Position numbers and translations under genes: made by a program
Assembly: GCF_900110885.1 (NCBI RefSeq)
Contig: NZ_FOFJ01000012.1
Span: 51,834-115,833 of the forward strand
From: Azotobacter beijerinckii
Lineage (GTDB): Bacteria; Pseudomonadota; Gammaproteobacteria; Pseudomonadales; Pseudomonadaceae
Direction: 5' to 3'
DNA length: 64,000 bases
Shown: positions 41,220 to 50,073 of the stretch, piece after piece
Layout of the letters: every line of letters begins with the position of its first letter
Numbering within the stretch: the stretch's first letter is position 1
Notes under the pieces: model-generated
Told to the model about the DNA's origin: nothing
Seen by the model: the letters and a program-made list of their open reading frames with translations, nothing else
Databases searched by the model: none

Positions 41220-42317
41220 TTAACGCGGCAATCAAATTCACGATATAAAGGGACATGAAAAAGATCGATGCCCGAAAGCTCTCTCGAGAAACTCAGGACC
41301 AGATGCGACGCCTGGCCATGAATCTGCGTGAGCAGCGCGAACTGACTTGGCAAGAGGTTGCCGACGTATTGGGCGTACATCTGAGTACCGTACTAGCCTG
41401 GTCCAAACGCTACAGCGAGCAAGGCAGCGAAGGTCTGAAATCCAGGACACGAGGTCGGCGCCAGGCAAGCGGACGGACCTTGACGCTCGCACAGGAGTGG
41501 CAGTTGCGCTCGATTCTGGTGGGCCAGACCCCGAACCAGTTGCAACTCGACTTTGCCCTGTGGAACCGCCGGGCCGTCATGCAGTTGATCAAGCACTTGT
41601 ATGGCGTCGAGATGCCGATCCGGACGGTGGGTCAGTACCTTCAGCGCTGGGGGTATACCCCACAGCGGTCGACCCGGCAGGCGCTGGAGCAGAACCCGGA
41701 GGCGGTCGAGCACTGGCTCGAAGAGACCTATCCGGCCGTTGTGGCACGCGCCAAGGCCGAAAACGCGACGATCTACTGGGGTGATGAAACGGCCGTAGCT
41801 GAAGATGGGCATTGGATCCGAGGCTATGCGCCGGCAGGAGTCACACCGGTGCTGGTGGCGCCGACCCGCCGTCATGGCCTGAGCATGGTTTCGGCGATCA
41901 GCAACCAGGGACTGGTACGGTTCGAGTTCCTGGAGGGGGCCATGAATACCGAGCGGATGATCGGTTTCATGTCGAGGCTGGTGGCGGATAGTGACAGGAA
42001 GATCTTTCTGATCCTGGACAACCTGCGTGTCCATCATGCGCGTCAGGTCAGGGAATGGCTTGAAGGGCACAAGGAAGAAATCGAAGCGTTCTACCTGCCA
42101 CCCTATTCGCCTGAGTGTAATCCGGACGAGTATTTGAACCGCGACCTCAAGACACGCTTGCGCACCAGTGACCGGGCGCGAAACAAGACGGAATTGCTGG
42201 AGAGGGCCGAGGCATTCATGAGCTGGCTGGCCAAAACCCCGGAGCGGGTAGTTGCCTATTTCCAGCATGCGTCGGTGCGTTATGCCACTTAGATTGGGTA
42301 TTTGATTGCCGGGTTAA
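41220..42317 (+). mobile_element. IS630-family insertion sequence, complete
   Basis: A 1098-bp element with one transposase gene. The 18-bp terminal inverted repeats (41220-41237 and 42300-42317) match at 17 of 18 positions. It is flanked by TA on each side (41218-41219, 42318-42319), the target duplication typical of IS630/Tc1 elements. Removing the element and one TA restores GGCAATTAATTTCG, a palindromic AATTAATT target. Confidence 0.92.
41255..42292 (+). CDS. IS630-family transposase
   Basis: A 345-residue transposase. An N-terminal helix-turn-helix region (QEVADVLGVHLSTVLAWSKRY) is followed by a winged helix with the YGVEMPIRTVGQYLQRWGYT motif. The DDE catalytic core has first Asp in IYWGDETAV, second Asp in FLILDNLRVHHA and Glu in YSPECNPDEYLN. 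The frame is intact and full length, so the element may be active. The gene reads in the direction of the polysaccharide operon. Confidence 0.94.
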   Translation: MKKIDARKLSRETQDQMRRLAMNLREQRELTWQEVADVLGVHLSTVLAWSKRYSEQGSEGLKSRTRGRRQASGRTLTLAQEWQLRSILVGQTPNQLQLDFALWNRRAVMQLIKHLYGVEMPIRTVGQYLQRWGYTPQRSTRQALEQNPEAVEHWLEETYPAVVARAKAENATIYWGDETAVAEDGHWIRGYAPAGVTPVLVAPTRRHGLSMVSAISNQGLVRFEFLEGAMNTERMIGFMSRLVADSDRKIFLILDNLRVHHARQVREWLEGHKEEIEAFYLPPYSPECNPDEYLNRDLKTRLRTSDRARNKTELLERAEAFMSWLAKTPERVVAYFQHASVRYAT

Positions 42318-42319
42318 TA

Positions 42320-42393
42320 ATTTCGTCGAGGCGACCCCCACCCAGTTGAACAAGGAGAAGCTGAGCGCGGCGAAAGATAGATTACCGAACTAA
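42320..42393 (+). pseudogene. right part of the short reading frame split by IS630
   Basis: Continues the frame interrupted at 41218, encoding NFVEATPTQLNKEKLSAAKD and ending at TAA 42391-42393. It is coding-like in composition but unidentified. Confidence 0.3.
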
Positions 42394-42472
42394 TCAGATA
42401 GGGCGCTAGCCCTAGCTTTACCGGAAAATATTTACTCGTTTGCTTCCCGGAAGCCATAGGATTTCGATCTCG

Positions 42473-43915
42473 ATGAAATTGATCCCCGTAATAATGTCTG
42501 GTGGTGTAGGCAGTCGCCTCTGGCCGGTATCCCGTGAAACTCACCCAAAACCATTCATGCCCTTGCCGGATGGTCAGAGTCTAATTCGGAAAACCTTCAT
42601 TCGGGCAGCATCCCTAGACAACGTTGCTGAAATCCTCACTGTCACTAATCGAGAGCTTTTTTTCAAGACTGAAGACGAATACCGTCAGGCGGGATGTGCG
42701 CAGGCCAATCTAAGCTTCATTCTTGAACCTTTTGGCCGCAATACGGCGGCAGCAGTGGCTACCGCTGCCGTGCAACTCGACAGCATATACGGTTCGGATG
42801 CCCAGATGCTGGTGCTTGCGGCGGACCATCTGATTGCCGAGCAACCGGCTTTCGCCGAGGCAGTCAAGAAGGCCCAGATGCTTGCGGCAGAGGGCTGGCT
42901 GGTCACTTTCGGAATACGGCCGGAATATCCAGAAACCGGCTTTGGCTACATCGAGGCAGAAGGGGATAGCCTCCTGTCTGGCGGGCTCAAGGTTCGTCGC
43001 TTTGTCGAAAAGCCCAGCCTTGCTACGGCCCAGGGCTATGTCGCTGCTGGTAACTATTACTGGAACTCCGGGATGTTCTGCTTTCGCATCGGAACTTTAT
43101 TGGAGGAGCTGCAGCTTCATGTTCCAGATGTCCTGGAGGCAGTACGCGCTACGATGGATCGGTCACGCTTGAGCGAGGCCGATAAACATCGCTGTCTGTT
43201 GCTCGACGCCGATTGCTTTGCGGGAGTGCCAGATATTTCCATCGACTATGCTTTGATGGAGCGCTCTGCAAAAGTGGCGACTGTGCCCTGCAATATAGGA
43301 TGGAGCGATATCGGTTCTTGGGGGGCAGTGAGTGAACTCACTCCGGCGGATGAAGAGGGTAACCGCTGCGAGGGGGAGGTAATGCTCCATGGGGCCCGCA
43401 ACAACTATGTTCAGAGTGGTGGCCGCCTTGCTGCTCTGGTGGGTGTGAATGACCTGATCGTGGTTGACACCCCGGATGCGATTCTGGTTGCTCATAAGGA
43501 CAGCGCCCAAGATGTCAAACATATTGTTGGTCAGCTCAAGAAAAGCGGCCACGATGCCCATCTTGTACACCGCACCGTGTCTCGTCCTTGGGGAGCCTAT
43601 ACCATCCTGGAGCAGGGCGAGCGCTTCAAGATCAAGCGCATCGTGGTCAAGCCCAAGGCTTCGCTTTCCCTGCAAATGCATCATCATCGCAGCGAGCACT
43701 GGATCGTTGTCAGCGGCATGGCTAATGTAGTCAATGAAGGTCGCGAGTTTATGCTCAATACCAATGAGTCCACTTTCATCCCTGCAGGCCACAAGCATCG
43801 TCTGGAAAATCCCGGCGTCATTGATCTGGTCCTGATTGAAGTACAAAGCGGTGACTACGTTGGTGAGGATGATATCGTTCGTTTCGACGATATTTACGGT
43901 CGTGCGGGTGGTTGA
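42473..43915 (+). CDS. manC: mannose-1-phosphate guanylyltransferase/mannose-6-phosphate isomerase
   Basis: A 480-residue bifunctional enzyme of GDP-mannose synthesis (ManC/WbpW/AlgA family). The guanylyltransferase domain opens IPVIMSGGVGSRLWPVSRE, the nucleotide motif with the HPKPF motif next, and has FVEKPSLATAQGYVA later. The cupin-type isomerase domain at about residues 350-475 contains RPWGAYTILEQGERFKIKRI and the metal-site stretch LQMHHHRSEHWIVVSG. GDP-mannose would feed mannosyl or deoxyhexosyl transferases and the (broken) gmd in this locus. An ATG 33 bases upstream is in frame but less likely. Confidence 0.94.
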   Translation: MKLIPVIMSGGVGSRLWPVSRETHPKPFMPLPDGQSLIRKTFIRAASLDNVAEILTVTNRELFFKTEDEYRQAGCAQANLSFILEPFGRNTAAAVATAAVQLDSIYGSDAQMLVLAADHLIAEQPAFAEAVKKAQMLAAEGWLVTFGIRPEYPETGFGYIEAEGDSLLSGGLKVRRFVEKPSLATAQGYVAAGNYYWNSGMFCFRIGTLLEELQLHVPDVLEAVRATMDRSRLSEADKHRCLLLDADCFAGVPDISIDYALMERSAKVATVPCNIGWSDIGSWGAVSELTPADEEGNRCEGEVMLHGARNNYVQSGGRLAALVGVNDLIVVDTPDAILVAHKDSAQDVKHIVGQLKKSGHDAHLVHRTVSRPWGAYTILEQGERFKIKRIVVKPKASLSLQMHHHRSEHWIVVSGMANVVNEGREFMLNTNESTFIPAGHKHRLENPGVIDLVLIEVQSGDYVGEDDIVRFDDIYGRAGG

Positions 43916-44005
43916 TAGTAGTCATGCGCTTCCTGCTTTGAGGTGTTGACTTGAAATCTATTGTTATTTGTATTTCACGATACTCGATTGGGAGTAGAGG
44001 TTAGA

Positions 44006-45145
44006 GTGAAGGTTGCCATCGTACATGACTGGCTGGTGTGCTACGCAGGTGCGGAGCGTGTCTTGGAGCAAATGCTTAAAGTTTATCCCGATGCGGATCT
44101 TTTCAGTCTGGTAGATTTTATTCCCGATGGTGAGCGGGGATTCATTCTTGATAAGTCGGTGGTGACCTCGTTTGTTCAGAAAATGCCTTGGGCTAGAAAA
44201 AAATATAGGCATTATTTCCCATTCATGCCGTTAGCGGTCGAGCAGTTCGATTTGTCTGCCTATGATTTGATTATCTCAAGTTCGCATGCAGTGGCAAAGG
44301 GGGTCATTACAGGGCCGGATCAGCTGCATATTTGCATGTGCCACTCGCCTGTTCGCTATGCCTGGGATCTGCAGCATCAGTATTTGCGAGAGTCCGGCCT
44401 GGACAAGGGGGTCAAGGGTTGGCTGGCTAAATGGATATTGCACAAGATACGTTTATGGGATTTGCGAACCGCCAATGGCGTCGACTCCTTCGTCTCTGTA
44501 TCGAAGTTCATAGGTCGTCGTATCCGTAAAGTATATCGAAGGGATTCGGTCACGATTTATCCTCCCGTGAATGTCGATGCTTTCATGGCGGCTAGAGGTG
44601 ATAAAGGAGATTTTTATATTACTTCGTCACGTCTCGTGCCTTACAAGAGAGTAGATCTTATTGTAGAAGCTTTCTCTCGTAAGCTTTCTGATAAGAGATT
44701 GGTTGTCATCGGTGATGGGCCTGAACTCCCTAGAATCCGTGCCTTGGCTGGGCCGAACGTCGAATTTCTCGGATATTGTGAATTCCCGGTTCTGAAAGAG
44801 TATTTGGCCAAGGCCAAGGCATTCATTTTTGCGGCGGAAGAGGATTTCGGTATTGCGCCGCTTGAGGCGCAGGCGGCAGGTACGCCAGTCATTGCCTATG
44901 GCAAGGGCGGGGCGTTGGAGACTATTCGAGGTTTGGAGTCCGAGAATCCCTCTGGCTGCTTCTTTTATGCACAGAGTGTCGAAGCGCTCGACATGGCTGT
45001 TCGGGAATTCGAAGATAAATCGTTCCGGATAACGCCGGATAATTGTGTCGAGAATGCGTTGCGCTTTAGTGAGTCTCGTTTTCGAGAGGAATTTGAAACT
45101 TTTGTGACGAACGAGTATCACAGTTGGATTGTAGATTTGGGGTGA
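44006..45145 (+). CDS. GT4-family glycosyltransferase (WbaZ/WbpZ-like)
   Basis: A 379-residue cytosolic GT-B enzyme. It reads KVAIVHDWLVCYAGAERVLE at the start, ICMCHSPVRYAWDL in the acceptor half, ITSSRLVPYKRVDLIVEAFS at about residue 210, and the EX7E-type EEDFGIAPLEAQAAGTPVIA in the donor site. WbaZ, WbpZ and relatives transfer mannose or rhamnose in O-antigen synthesis. The GTG at 44006 is chosen for GAGG eight bases upstream and for family alignment. Confidence 0.87.
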   Translation: MKVAIVHDWLVCYAGAERVLEQMLKVYPDADLFSLVDFIPDGERGFILDKSVVTSFVQKMPWARKKYRHYFPFMPLAVEQFDLSAYDLIISSSHAVAKGVITGPDQLHICMCHSPVRYAWDLQHQYLRESGLDKGVKGWLAKWILHKIRLWDLRTANGVDSFVSVSKFIGRRIRKVYRRDSVTIYPPVNVDAFMAARGDKGDFYITSSRLVPYKRVDLIVEAFSRKLSDKRLVVIGDGPELPRIRALAGPNVEFLGYCEFPVLKEYLAKAKAFIFAAEEDFGIAPLEAQAAGTPVIAYGKGGALETIRGLESENPSGCFFYAQSVEALDMAVREFEDKSFRITPDNCVENALRFSESRFREEFETFVTNEYHSWIVDLG

Positions 45146-45300
45146 GGGCTTTATCTGTAGTGTCAGGCGGAAAGGCCGATGGTGAAAGTCAAGCTTTTGA
45201 CTGGCCGCTTGCTCGAGTGGGGGATGTGCTGTCTTTATTGCGTGGGTGGTATGTGATAACGTGGCGGCCTTTGGGCTGCCCGATATTGGTGCGGAGTTTT

Positions 45301-47061
45301 ATGCGCAATACAAATGGAAATGGCTTGCAAGCTGCTCTTGAGGCTTGTAAGGGTGGTTTCATTACGGTCGGTTTCTTCAGTTTTTTTGTCAATGCGCTGA
45401 TGCTGGCGCCAACCTTCTATATGCTCCAAGTATATGGTCGGGCGGTGACCAGTGGTAGTGTAACCACACTTTTGATGCTCACCCTGATCATGAGCGTTCT
45501 CATGCTGACCATGGGGGCCTTGGAGTGGACGCGATCACGTCTCATGGTTCGCATCAGTACCAAACTCGATGCGCTGCTCAGTCGTGAGGTCTACCGGGCC
45601 AGCTTCAAGCGGGCACTGGAAAGTGGTGGGGCAGACGCTTCGGCGCAGTCGATGAATGATCTTACGGGTCTGCGCCAGTTTCTTACCGGCAACGGGCTCT
45701 TCGCATTTTTCGATGTACCTTGGTTGCCGGTCTATATCGGTGTCATGTTCCTGCTTCATCCTTGGTACGGCGTGGTTGCCATCGGCAGCGCCATCGTGCT
45801 GATGTGCCTGGCCGCGGTGAACGAGAAGCTCACAGGTAAGGCTTTGGCTGAAGCCAACAAGCAAAATCTGGCTTCCAACCTGCATACCACCAAGAACCTG
45901 CGTAATGCCGAAGTCATCGAGTCCATGGGGATGCTCGGGACCCTCATGGAGCGCTGGCGACAGCGCCACCGGAAGGTGCTGCAACTTCAGTCGGCGGCCA
46001 GCGACAGGGCGGGCTTGATCTCGTCGTTCTCCAAGACCTTCCGCGCGCTGGTGCAATCGCTGATCCTTGGGCTAGGCGCCTACTTGGTTATCAAACAGGA
46101 AGTCAATCCTGGGGTGATGATGGCTGGCTCCATTCTGCTTGGTCGCGCACTGTCGCCGATCGATCAGATGATCGGAGGCTGGAAAGGTTTCGTCAACTCA
46201 CGCTCCCAGTACCAGCGTCTCAACGACGTCCTGGAAAAGCAACTGGCCGAGCCGGAGCGCATGTCGTTACCCGTACCGAAAGGTCATGTTCAGGTGGAAA
46301 ACCTGATCGTCAGTGCACCGGGTTCCAAAACACCGATCATCAAGAACATCAATTTTACCGTGCAGGCCGGCTCCGTCGTCGGCATCATTGGCCCTAGCGC
46401 CTCCGGCAAGTCCACTCTCGCCAGGGCGTTGCTCGGCGTCTGGCGGCCGCAGCATGGCGTGGTGCGGCTGGATGGGGCCGACGTCAATAACTGGGACAAG
46501 GAGGAGCTTGGGCCTCATATCGGCTATCTGCCTCAGGACATCGAGCTTTTCGAAGGCACCATCAATGAAAATATTGCCCGCTTTGGTGAGGTCGATCCTG
46601 GCAAGGTGATCGAGGCGGCCAAAATGGCAGGCGTGCACGAGATGATCCTGCAGCTGCCCGAGGGCTATGACACCGTGATCGGCAGCGGGGGGCTCAGCCT
46701 CTCCGGCGGTCAGCGCCAGCGTATCGGCCTGGCCCGTGCGCTCTATGGCGGTCCGCGGCTGATTATCCTCGACGAGCCGAACTCCAACCTGGACGATGTG
46801 GGGGAGCGCGCTTTGGGGACTGCCATTCGGCAAATCAAGGTGACCGGTGCAACCGTCTTCATCATCACCCACCGCACCAGTATTTTGGCTCAGCTGGATT
46901 GCTTGTTGATGATGCGCAATGGCGGCATTGCTCTTTATGGTCCGCGTGACAAGGTTTTGGCCGAACTCGCAGCCCAGCAACAGGCCGATCAGGCTAAACA
47001 GGCCACTCAGTCGCAGCCCGCCAAGGCTGCAGTTGATGCAGCCTTGGCAAACAAGGTCTGA
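45301..47061 (+). CDS. type I secretion ABC transporter (PrtD/AprD family)
   Basis: A 586-residue inner-membrane ABC exporter. About five or six helices lie in residues 20-300 (FFSFFVNALMLAPTFYMLQV). The ATPase has Walker A GPSASGKST, signature LSGGQRQRIGLARAL and Walker B LIILDEPNSNLDD. There is no N-terminal C39 peptidase, as in the PrtD/HlyB-lite class that exports RTX proteins with C-terminal signals. It forms an operon with the adaptor (15 bases on) and the outer-membrane channel. No RTX or other obvious substrate is encoded in the window. Confidence 0.92.
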   Translation: MRNTNGNGLQAALEACKGGFITVGFFSFFVNALMLAPTFYMLQVYGRAVTSGSVTTLLMLTLIMSVLMLTMGALEWTRSRLMVRISTKLDALLSREVYRASFKRALESGGADASAQSMNDLTGLRQFLTGNGLFAFFDVPWLPVYIGVMFLLHPWYGVVAIGSAIVLMCLAAVNEKLTGKALAEANKQNLASNLHTTKNLRNAEVIESMGMLGTLMERWRQRHRKVLQLQSAASDRAGLISSFSKTFRALVQSLILGLGAYLVIKQEVNPGVMMAGSILLGRALSPIDQMIGGWKGFVNSRSQYQRLNDVLEKQLAEPERMSLPVPKGHVQVENLIVSAPGSKTPIIKNINFTVQAGSVVGIIGPSASGKSTLARALLGVWRPQHGVVRLDGADVNNWDKEELGPHIGYLPQDIELFEGTINENIARFGEVDPGKVIEAAKMAGVHEMILQLPEGYDTVIGSGGLSLSGGQRQRIGLARALYGGPRLIILDEPNSNLDDVGERALGTAIRQIKVTGATVFIITHRTSILAQLDCLLMMRNGGIALYGPRDKVLAELAAQQQADQAKQATQSQPAKAAVDAALANKV

Positions 47062-47076
47062 GGGGGAAAGACAGAA

Positions 47077-48408
47077 ATGACCGATGCGACTGCCAAGCGG
47101 CTGGACTCCAGCCTTTCCGATCCATCCACTTCCGGCAAGCGGGTAAGCTCCCTTGGTTTCCTGATTATTTTCATCACGTTTGGTGTCTTCGGCACCTGGG
47201 CTGCCTTTGCACCACTGGATAGTGCGGCTCTAGCTTCTGGTGTCGTAACCGTGAAGACTTATCGTAAAACGATCCAGCACCTTGAGGGGGGGATCGTCAA
47301 GGAGTTGCTGGTGCGGGATGGTGACCTGGTCAAGGCCGGAGATCCCTTGATTGTGCTCGATGAAACCCAGATTCGTGCCGATAACGAAGTGACCCGCAGC
47401 CAGCTGATCGCTGCGCAGGCAACTGACGCCCGTCTGCGTGCCGAGCGCGATGGTCTTCCGGTCGTCGATTTCTCCGCGATGATCGAACAGGACACCCCTC
47501 GTGCCCGCGAGGCCCGCGAGGGAGAAACCTTGGTATTCAAGGCCCGTCGCAACTCCCATCTGGGCGAGATCTCGGTGCTGGAAGAGCGTATCCGCCAGTT
47601 GCGTGAGCAGATCAATGGCCTGAAGAAGGTGATTTCCACCAAGAATAGCTTGGAAAGATCCTTTTCGACGGAAATTCGCGAGCTGAGGGAGCTGCTTGCC
47701 GAGGGGTTCGTCGACAAGACGCGCCTGTTGGAGCAGGAGCGTAATCTCGACAAGACGCATGCCGAGATTGCAGACCATGGCTCGGAGATCATCAAGACCC
47801 AGTTGCAGATCAACGAAACCGAATTGCAGATACTCCAGCTCAACAAGGACTTCAATGCCGAGGTTGTCAGCCAGTTGGCCGAGGTACAGACCAAGGTCTT
47901 TGATCTGCAGGAAAAAAAATCTGCCTTGGAGGATCGTCTGAGTCGCATCGTGATTCGTTCGCCCGAAGACGGCATGATTCTTGGCATGACAGTACATACC
48001 ATTGGTGGTGTGATCAGCCCGGCGACTCCCCTGCTGGATATCGTGCCATCCGTTTCCGACTTGGTCGTCGAAGCTAAGGTTTCGCCGGTCGATATTGATC
48101 GGGTCGAGGCCGGCAAGTCTGCCGATATTCGCTTCAGCAGCTTCAACAGCAATACCACTCCGGTCATCGAGGGGCGGGTTATCCAGGTTTCCGCGGACCG
48201 TTTGGAGGATGTGAAGGATGGGACGCCCTACTACCTGGCTCGTGTCGGTTTGACCGAGGAGGGGGTCAAGCGCCTGGGCGGCCTCAATCTCAAGCTGCAG
48301 CCAGGCATGCCTGCTGACGTCTTCATCAACACCGGCGAGCGCACCATGCTGCAGTACCTGATGCAACCGGCCACCAATGCCTTCGCCAGATCGCTGATCG
48401 AGGAGTGA
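47077..48408 (+). CDS. type I secretion membrane-fusion protein (HlyD/PrtE family)
   Basis: A 443-residue periplasmic adaptor. A single N-terminal membrane helix at about residues 27-46 is followed by a lipoyl half-motif HLEGGIVKELLVRDGDLVKA, a long coiled-coil hairpin at about 125-290, and a beta-barrel with GMTVHTIGGVISPATPLLDI and LQPGMPADVFI. It joins the ABC transporter to the TolC-like channel encoded directly after it (three-base gap). Confidence 0.92.
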   Translation: MTDATAKRLDSSLSDPSTSGKRVSSLGFLIIFITFGVFGTWAAFAPLDSAALASGVVTVKTYRKTIQHLEGGIVKELLVRDGDLVKAGDPLIVLDETQIRADNEVTRSQLIAAQATDARLRAERDGLPVVDFSAMIEQDTPRAREAREGETLVFKARRNSHLGEISVLEERIRQLREQINGLKKVISTKNSLERSFSTEIRELRELLAEGFVDKTRLLEQERNLDKTHAEIADHGSEIIKTQLQINETELQILQLNKDFNAEVVSQLAEVQTKVFDLQEKKSALEDRLSRIVIRSPEDGMILGMTVHTIGGVISPATPLLDIVPSVSDLVVEAKVSPVDIDRVEAGKSADIRFSSFNSNTTPVIEGRVIQVSADRLEDVKDGTPYYLARVGLTEEGVKRLGGLNLKLQPGMPADVFINTGERTMLQYLMQPATNAFARSLIEE

Positions 48409-48411
48409 CTT

Positions 48412-49821
48412 GTGCGCCGTTGTTCAACTTGCCTGTTGCTGGCCGTGCTGGCCGTATCGGTACAGGCCGAAACCCTTCGGAGCGAGCCCGCTCAGGTCCC
48501 TTTGGCCGCACGGCGGCAGGGGGTCAGTATCTCGGAGTACAGCGTCGACCTTATGCAGTTATACCGCGAGGCGAGTCTCGAGGATCCTCGGGTTCTGGGC
48601 GCCTATGCGCGCGCTCAGGCCGGCAAGGATCGCCAGCGTGAAGCATTGGGCGGCCTGTTGCCGCAGGTCTCCGCGAATACCGCGTTTGGTCGCAGTACGC
48701 GGGACACTGCTCTTGACCGTACCTCCTACGACACAGAGCGTTACTCCGCTAGCCTGACCCAGCATATCTACAACAAGGTCGCTTGGGAAAATTATCAGAA
48801 GTCCAAGAGTCTCGCCCGGCAAGGCGAAGCCGAGGCCGAAGACGTGCATGCCGAGGCGACCGTAGACTTGGCACAGCGTTATTTCGTTGCTTTGGCCGCG
48901 GAAGACGAGCTCGAACTGGTGATGGCGGAGCGCCGGGCGACCCAAAGGAATCTGGATCGCATTAAAGCGTTGTACGAAAAGCAGATGGCGATGGTCACCG
49001 ATGTTCTTGATCTGCAGTCGCGCGTCGATGCGCTGGCTGCTTCAGAGCTCGAGGCGCGCAACCAGATGGAGGTCAGCCGTCAGGAACTTGCCGAACTCGT
49101 CGGACGGCCGGTGAAGGAAAATCTCAGTCGTATACGTGAAGATGTCCAGATGCAGGCGCCGGCCGAAAGCCTGGACGTCTGGATTGAGCGCGCCACTGCT
49201 GCCAACCCGGCGCTCAAAAGTCGAGAAAATGCGCTTGCCGCCGCTAATGCGGCCCTTCGTGGTGGCAAGGGGGGGCATTACCCCTCTCTTAGCCTTAGCC
49301 TGTCAGCCGTGCGCAGTGATAGTGGTTACGATAGTAATCAGTCGCCGCGCTATGACAACTACAGCGCCAGTGTCGGAGTGCAGGTGCCTATCTATAGCGG
49401 AGGAGCTACGTCTGCGCGCGTCAGGGCATTGCATAGCGACATGAGCGCGGCCGAGCAGGAGCTCGAGTCGACGCGGCGCGAGGTGGTCAAGGAAACCACT
49501 AGTGCCTACCTCACCGCCAACTCTAGCGTGGAAAGGATTCGTGCCTCGCGCAATGCGCTGGAGTCTGCAGAAAAATCCACGGTTGCGGCCGAGCGGGGTT
49601 TCCAGTTCGGTGTCGTGAATGCGGTCGATGTACTGGCCAGCGTGCAGAACGAGTACAAGGCGCGGCGCGATCTGCTCAAGGCCCAATATGATTTCATCAC
49701 TAATCTTCTGGTCTTGAACCGCTGGTCCGGCAGGTTGTCCGAGCAGACGATTGAAAGCGTCAACGTATGGCTGGCCCATAATGGCGATGCAAGAGCCCTC
49801 AAGCAAAGCACGACAGAATGA
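48412..49821 (+). CDS. TolC-family outer-membrane channel of type I secretion (PrtF/AprF-like)
   Basis: A 469-residue outer-membrane efflux protein. A signal peptide covers about residues 1-19 (CSTCLLLAVLAVSVQA). Two TolC repeats follow, with YSASLTQHIYNKVAWENYQK in the first and VGVQVPIYSGGATSARVRAL in the second, and long alpha-helical hairpins. The start is a GTG at 48412 just after the adaptor stop. It completes a three-part secretion system. Confidence 0.91.
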   Translation: MRRCSTCLLLAVLAVSVQAETLRSEPAQVPLAARRQGVSISEYSVDLMQLYREASLEDPRVLGAYARAQAGKDRQREALGGLLPQVSANTAFGRSTRDTALDRTSYDTERYSASLTQHIYNKVAWENYQKSKSLARQGEAEAEDVHAEATVDLAQRYFVALAAEDELELVMAERRATQRNLDRIKALYEKQMAMVTDVLDLQSRVDALAASELEARNQMEVSRQELAELVGRPVKENLSRIREDVQMQAPAESLDVWIERATAANPALKSRENALAAANAALRGGKGGHYPSLSLSLSAVRSDSGYDSNQSPRYDNYSASVGVQVPIYSGGATSARVRALHSDMSAAEQELESTRREVVKETTSAYLTANSSVERIRASRNALESAEKSTVAAERGFQFGVVNAVDVLASVQNEYKARRDLLKAQYDFITNLLVLNRWSGRLSEQTIESVNVWLAHNGDARALKQSTTE

Positions 49822-50073
49822 GTTGCAAGTTCCAGATGAGGAGCAAATTCCCTCCTGCTTATGACTCAAGCTTTGTCCTGGGAGCCGTGTCGCCAGGAGC
49901 CTCGGCTCGCAGGCAATGTCCCCCATGAGGCTGTCGGCCGACTTTCCATGGCCGTGTGCTGGGGGCTTTGTCATGGAGTTTCAATTACTGCGACGGAGCG
50001 CCCGCAGGCAACCGCTTTTCGGCTTCATGCGATTGCCCTGGCTTGAGCCGTAGCATTCAATCCAGGAGTGAAA

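Noticed and set aside
41008..41223. A 71-codon plus-strand frame just after the ops element
   Set aside because: It has no Shine-Dalgarno and no family resemblance, and ends at a TAA formed at the IS edge. A competing frame crosses the IS junction better, so neither is called a gene.
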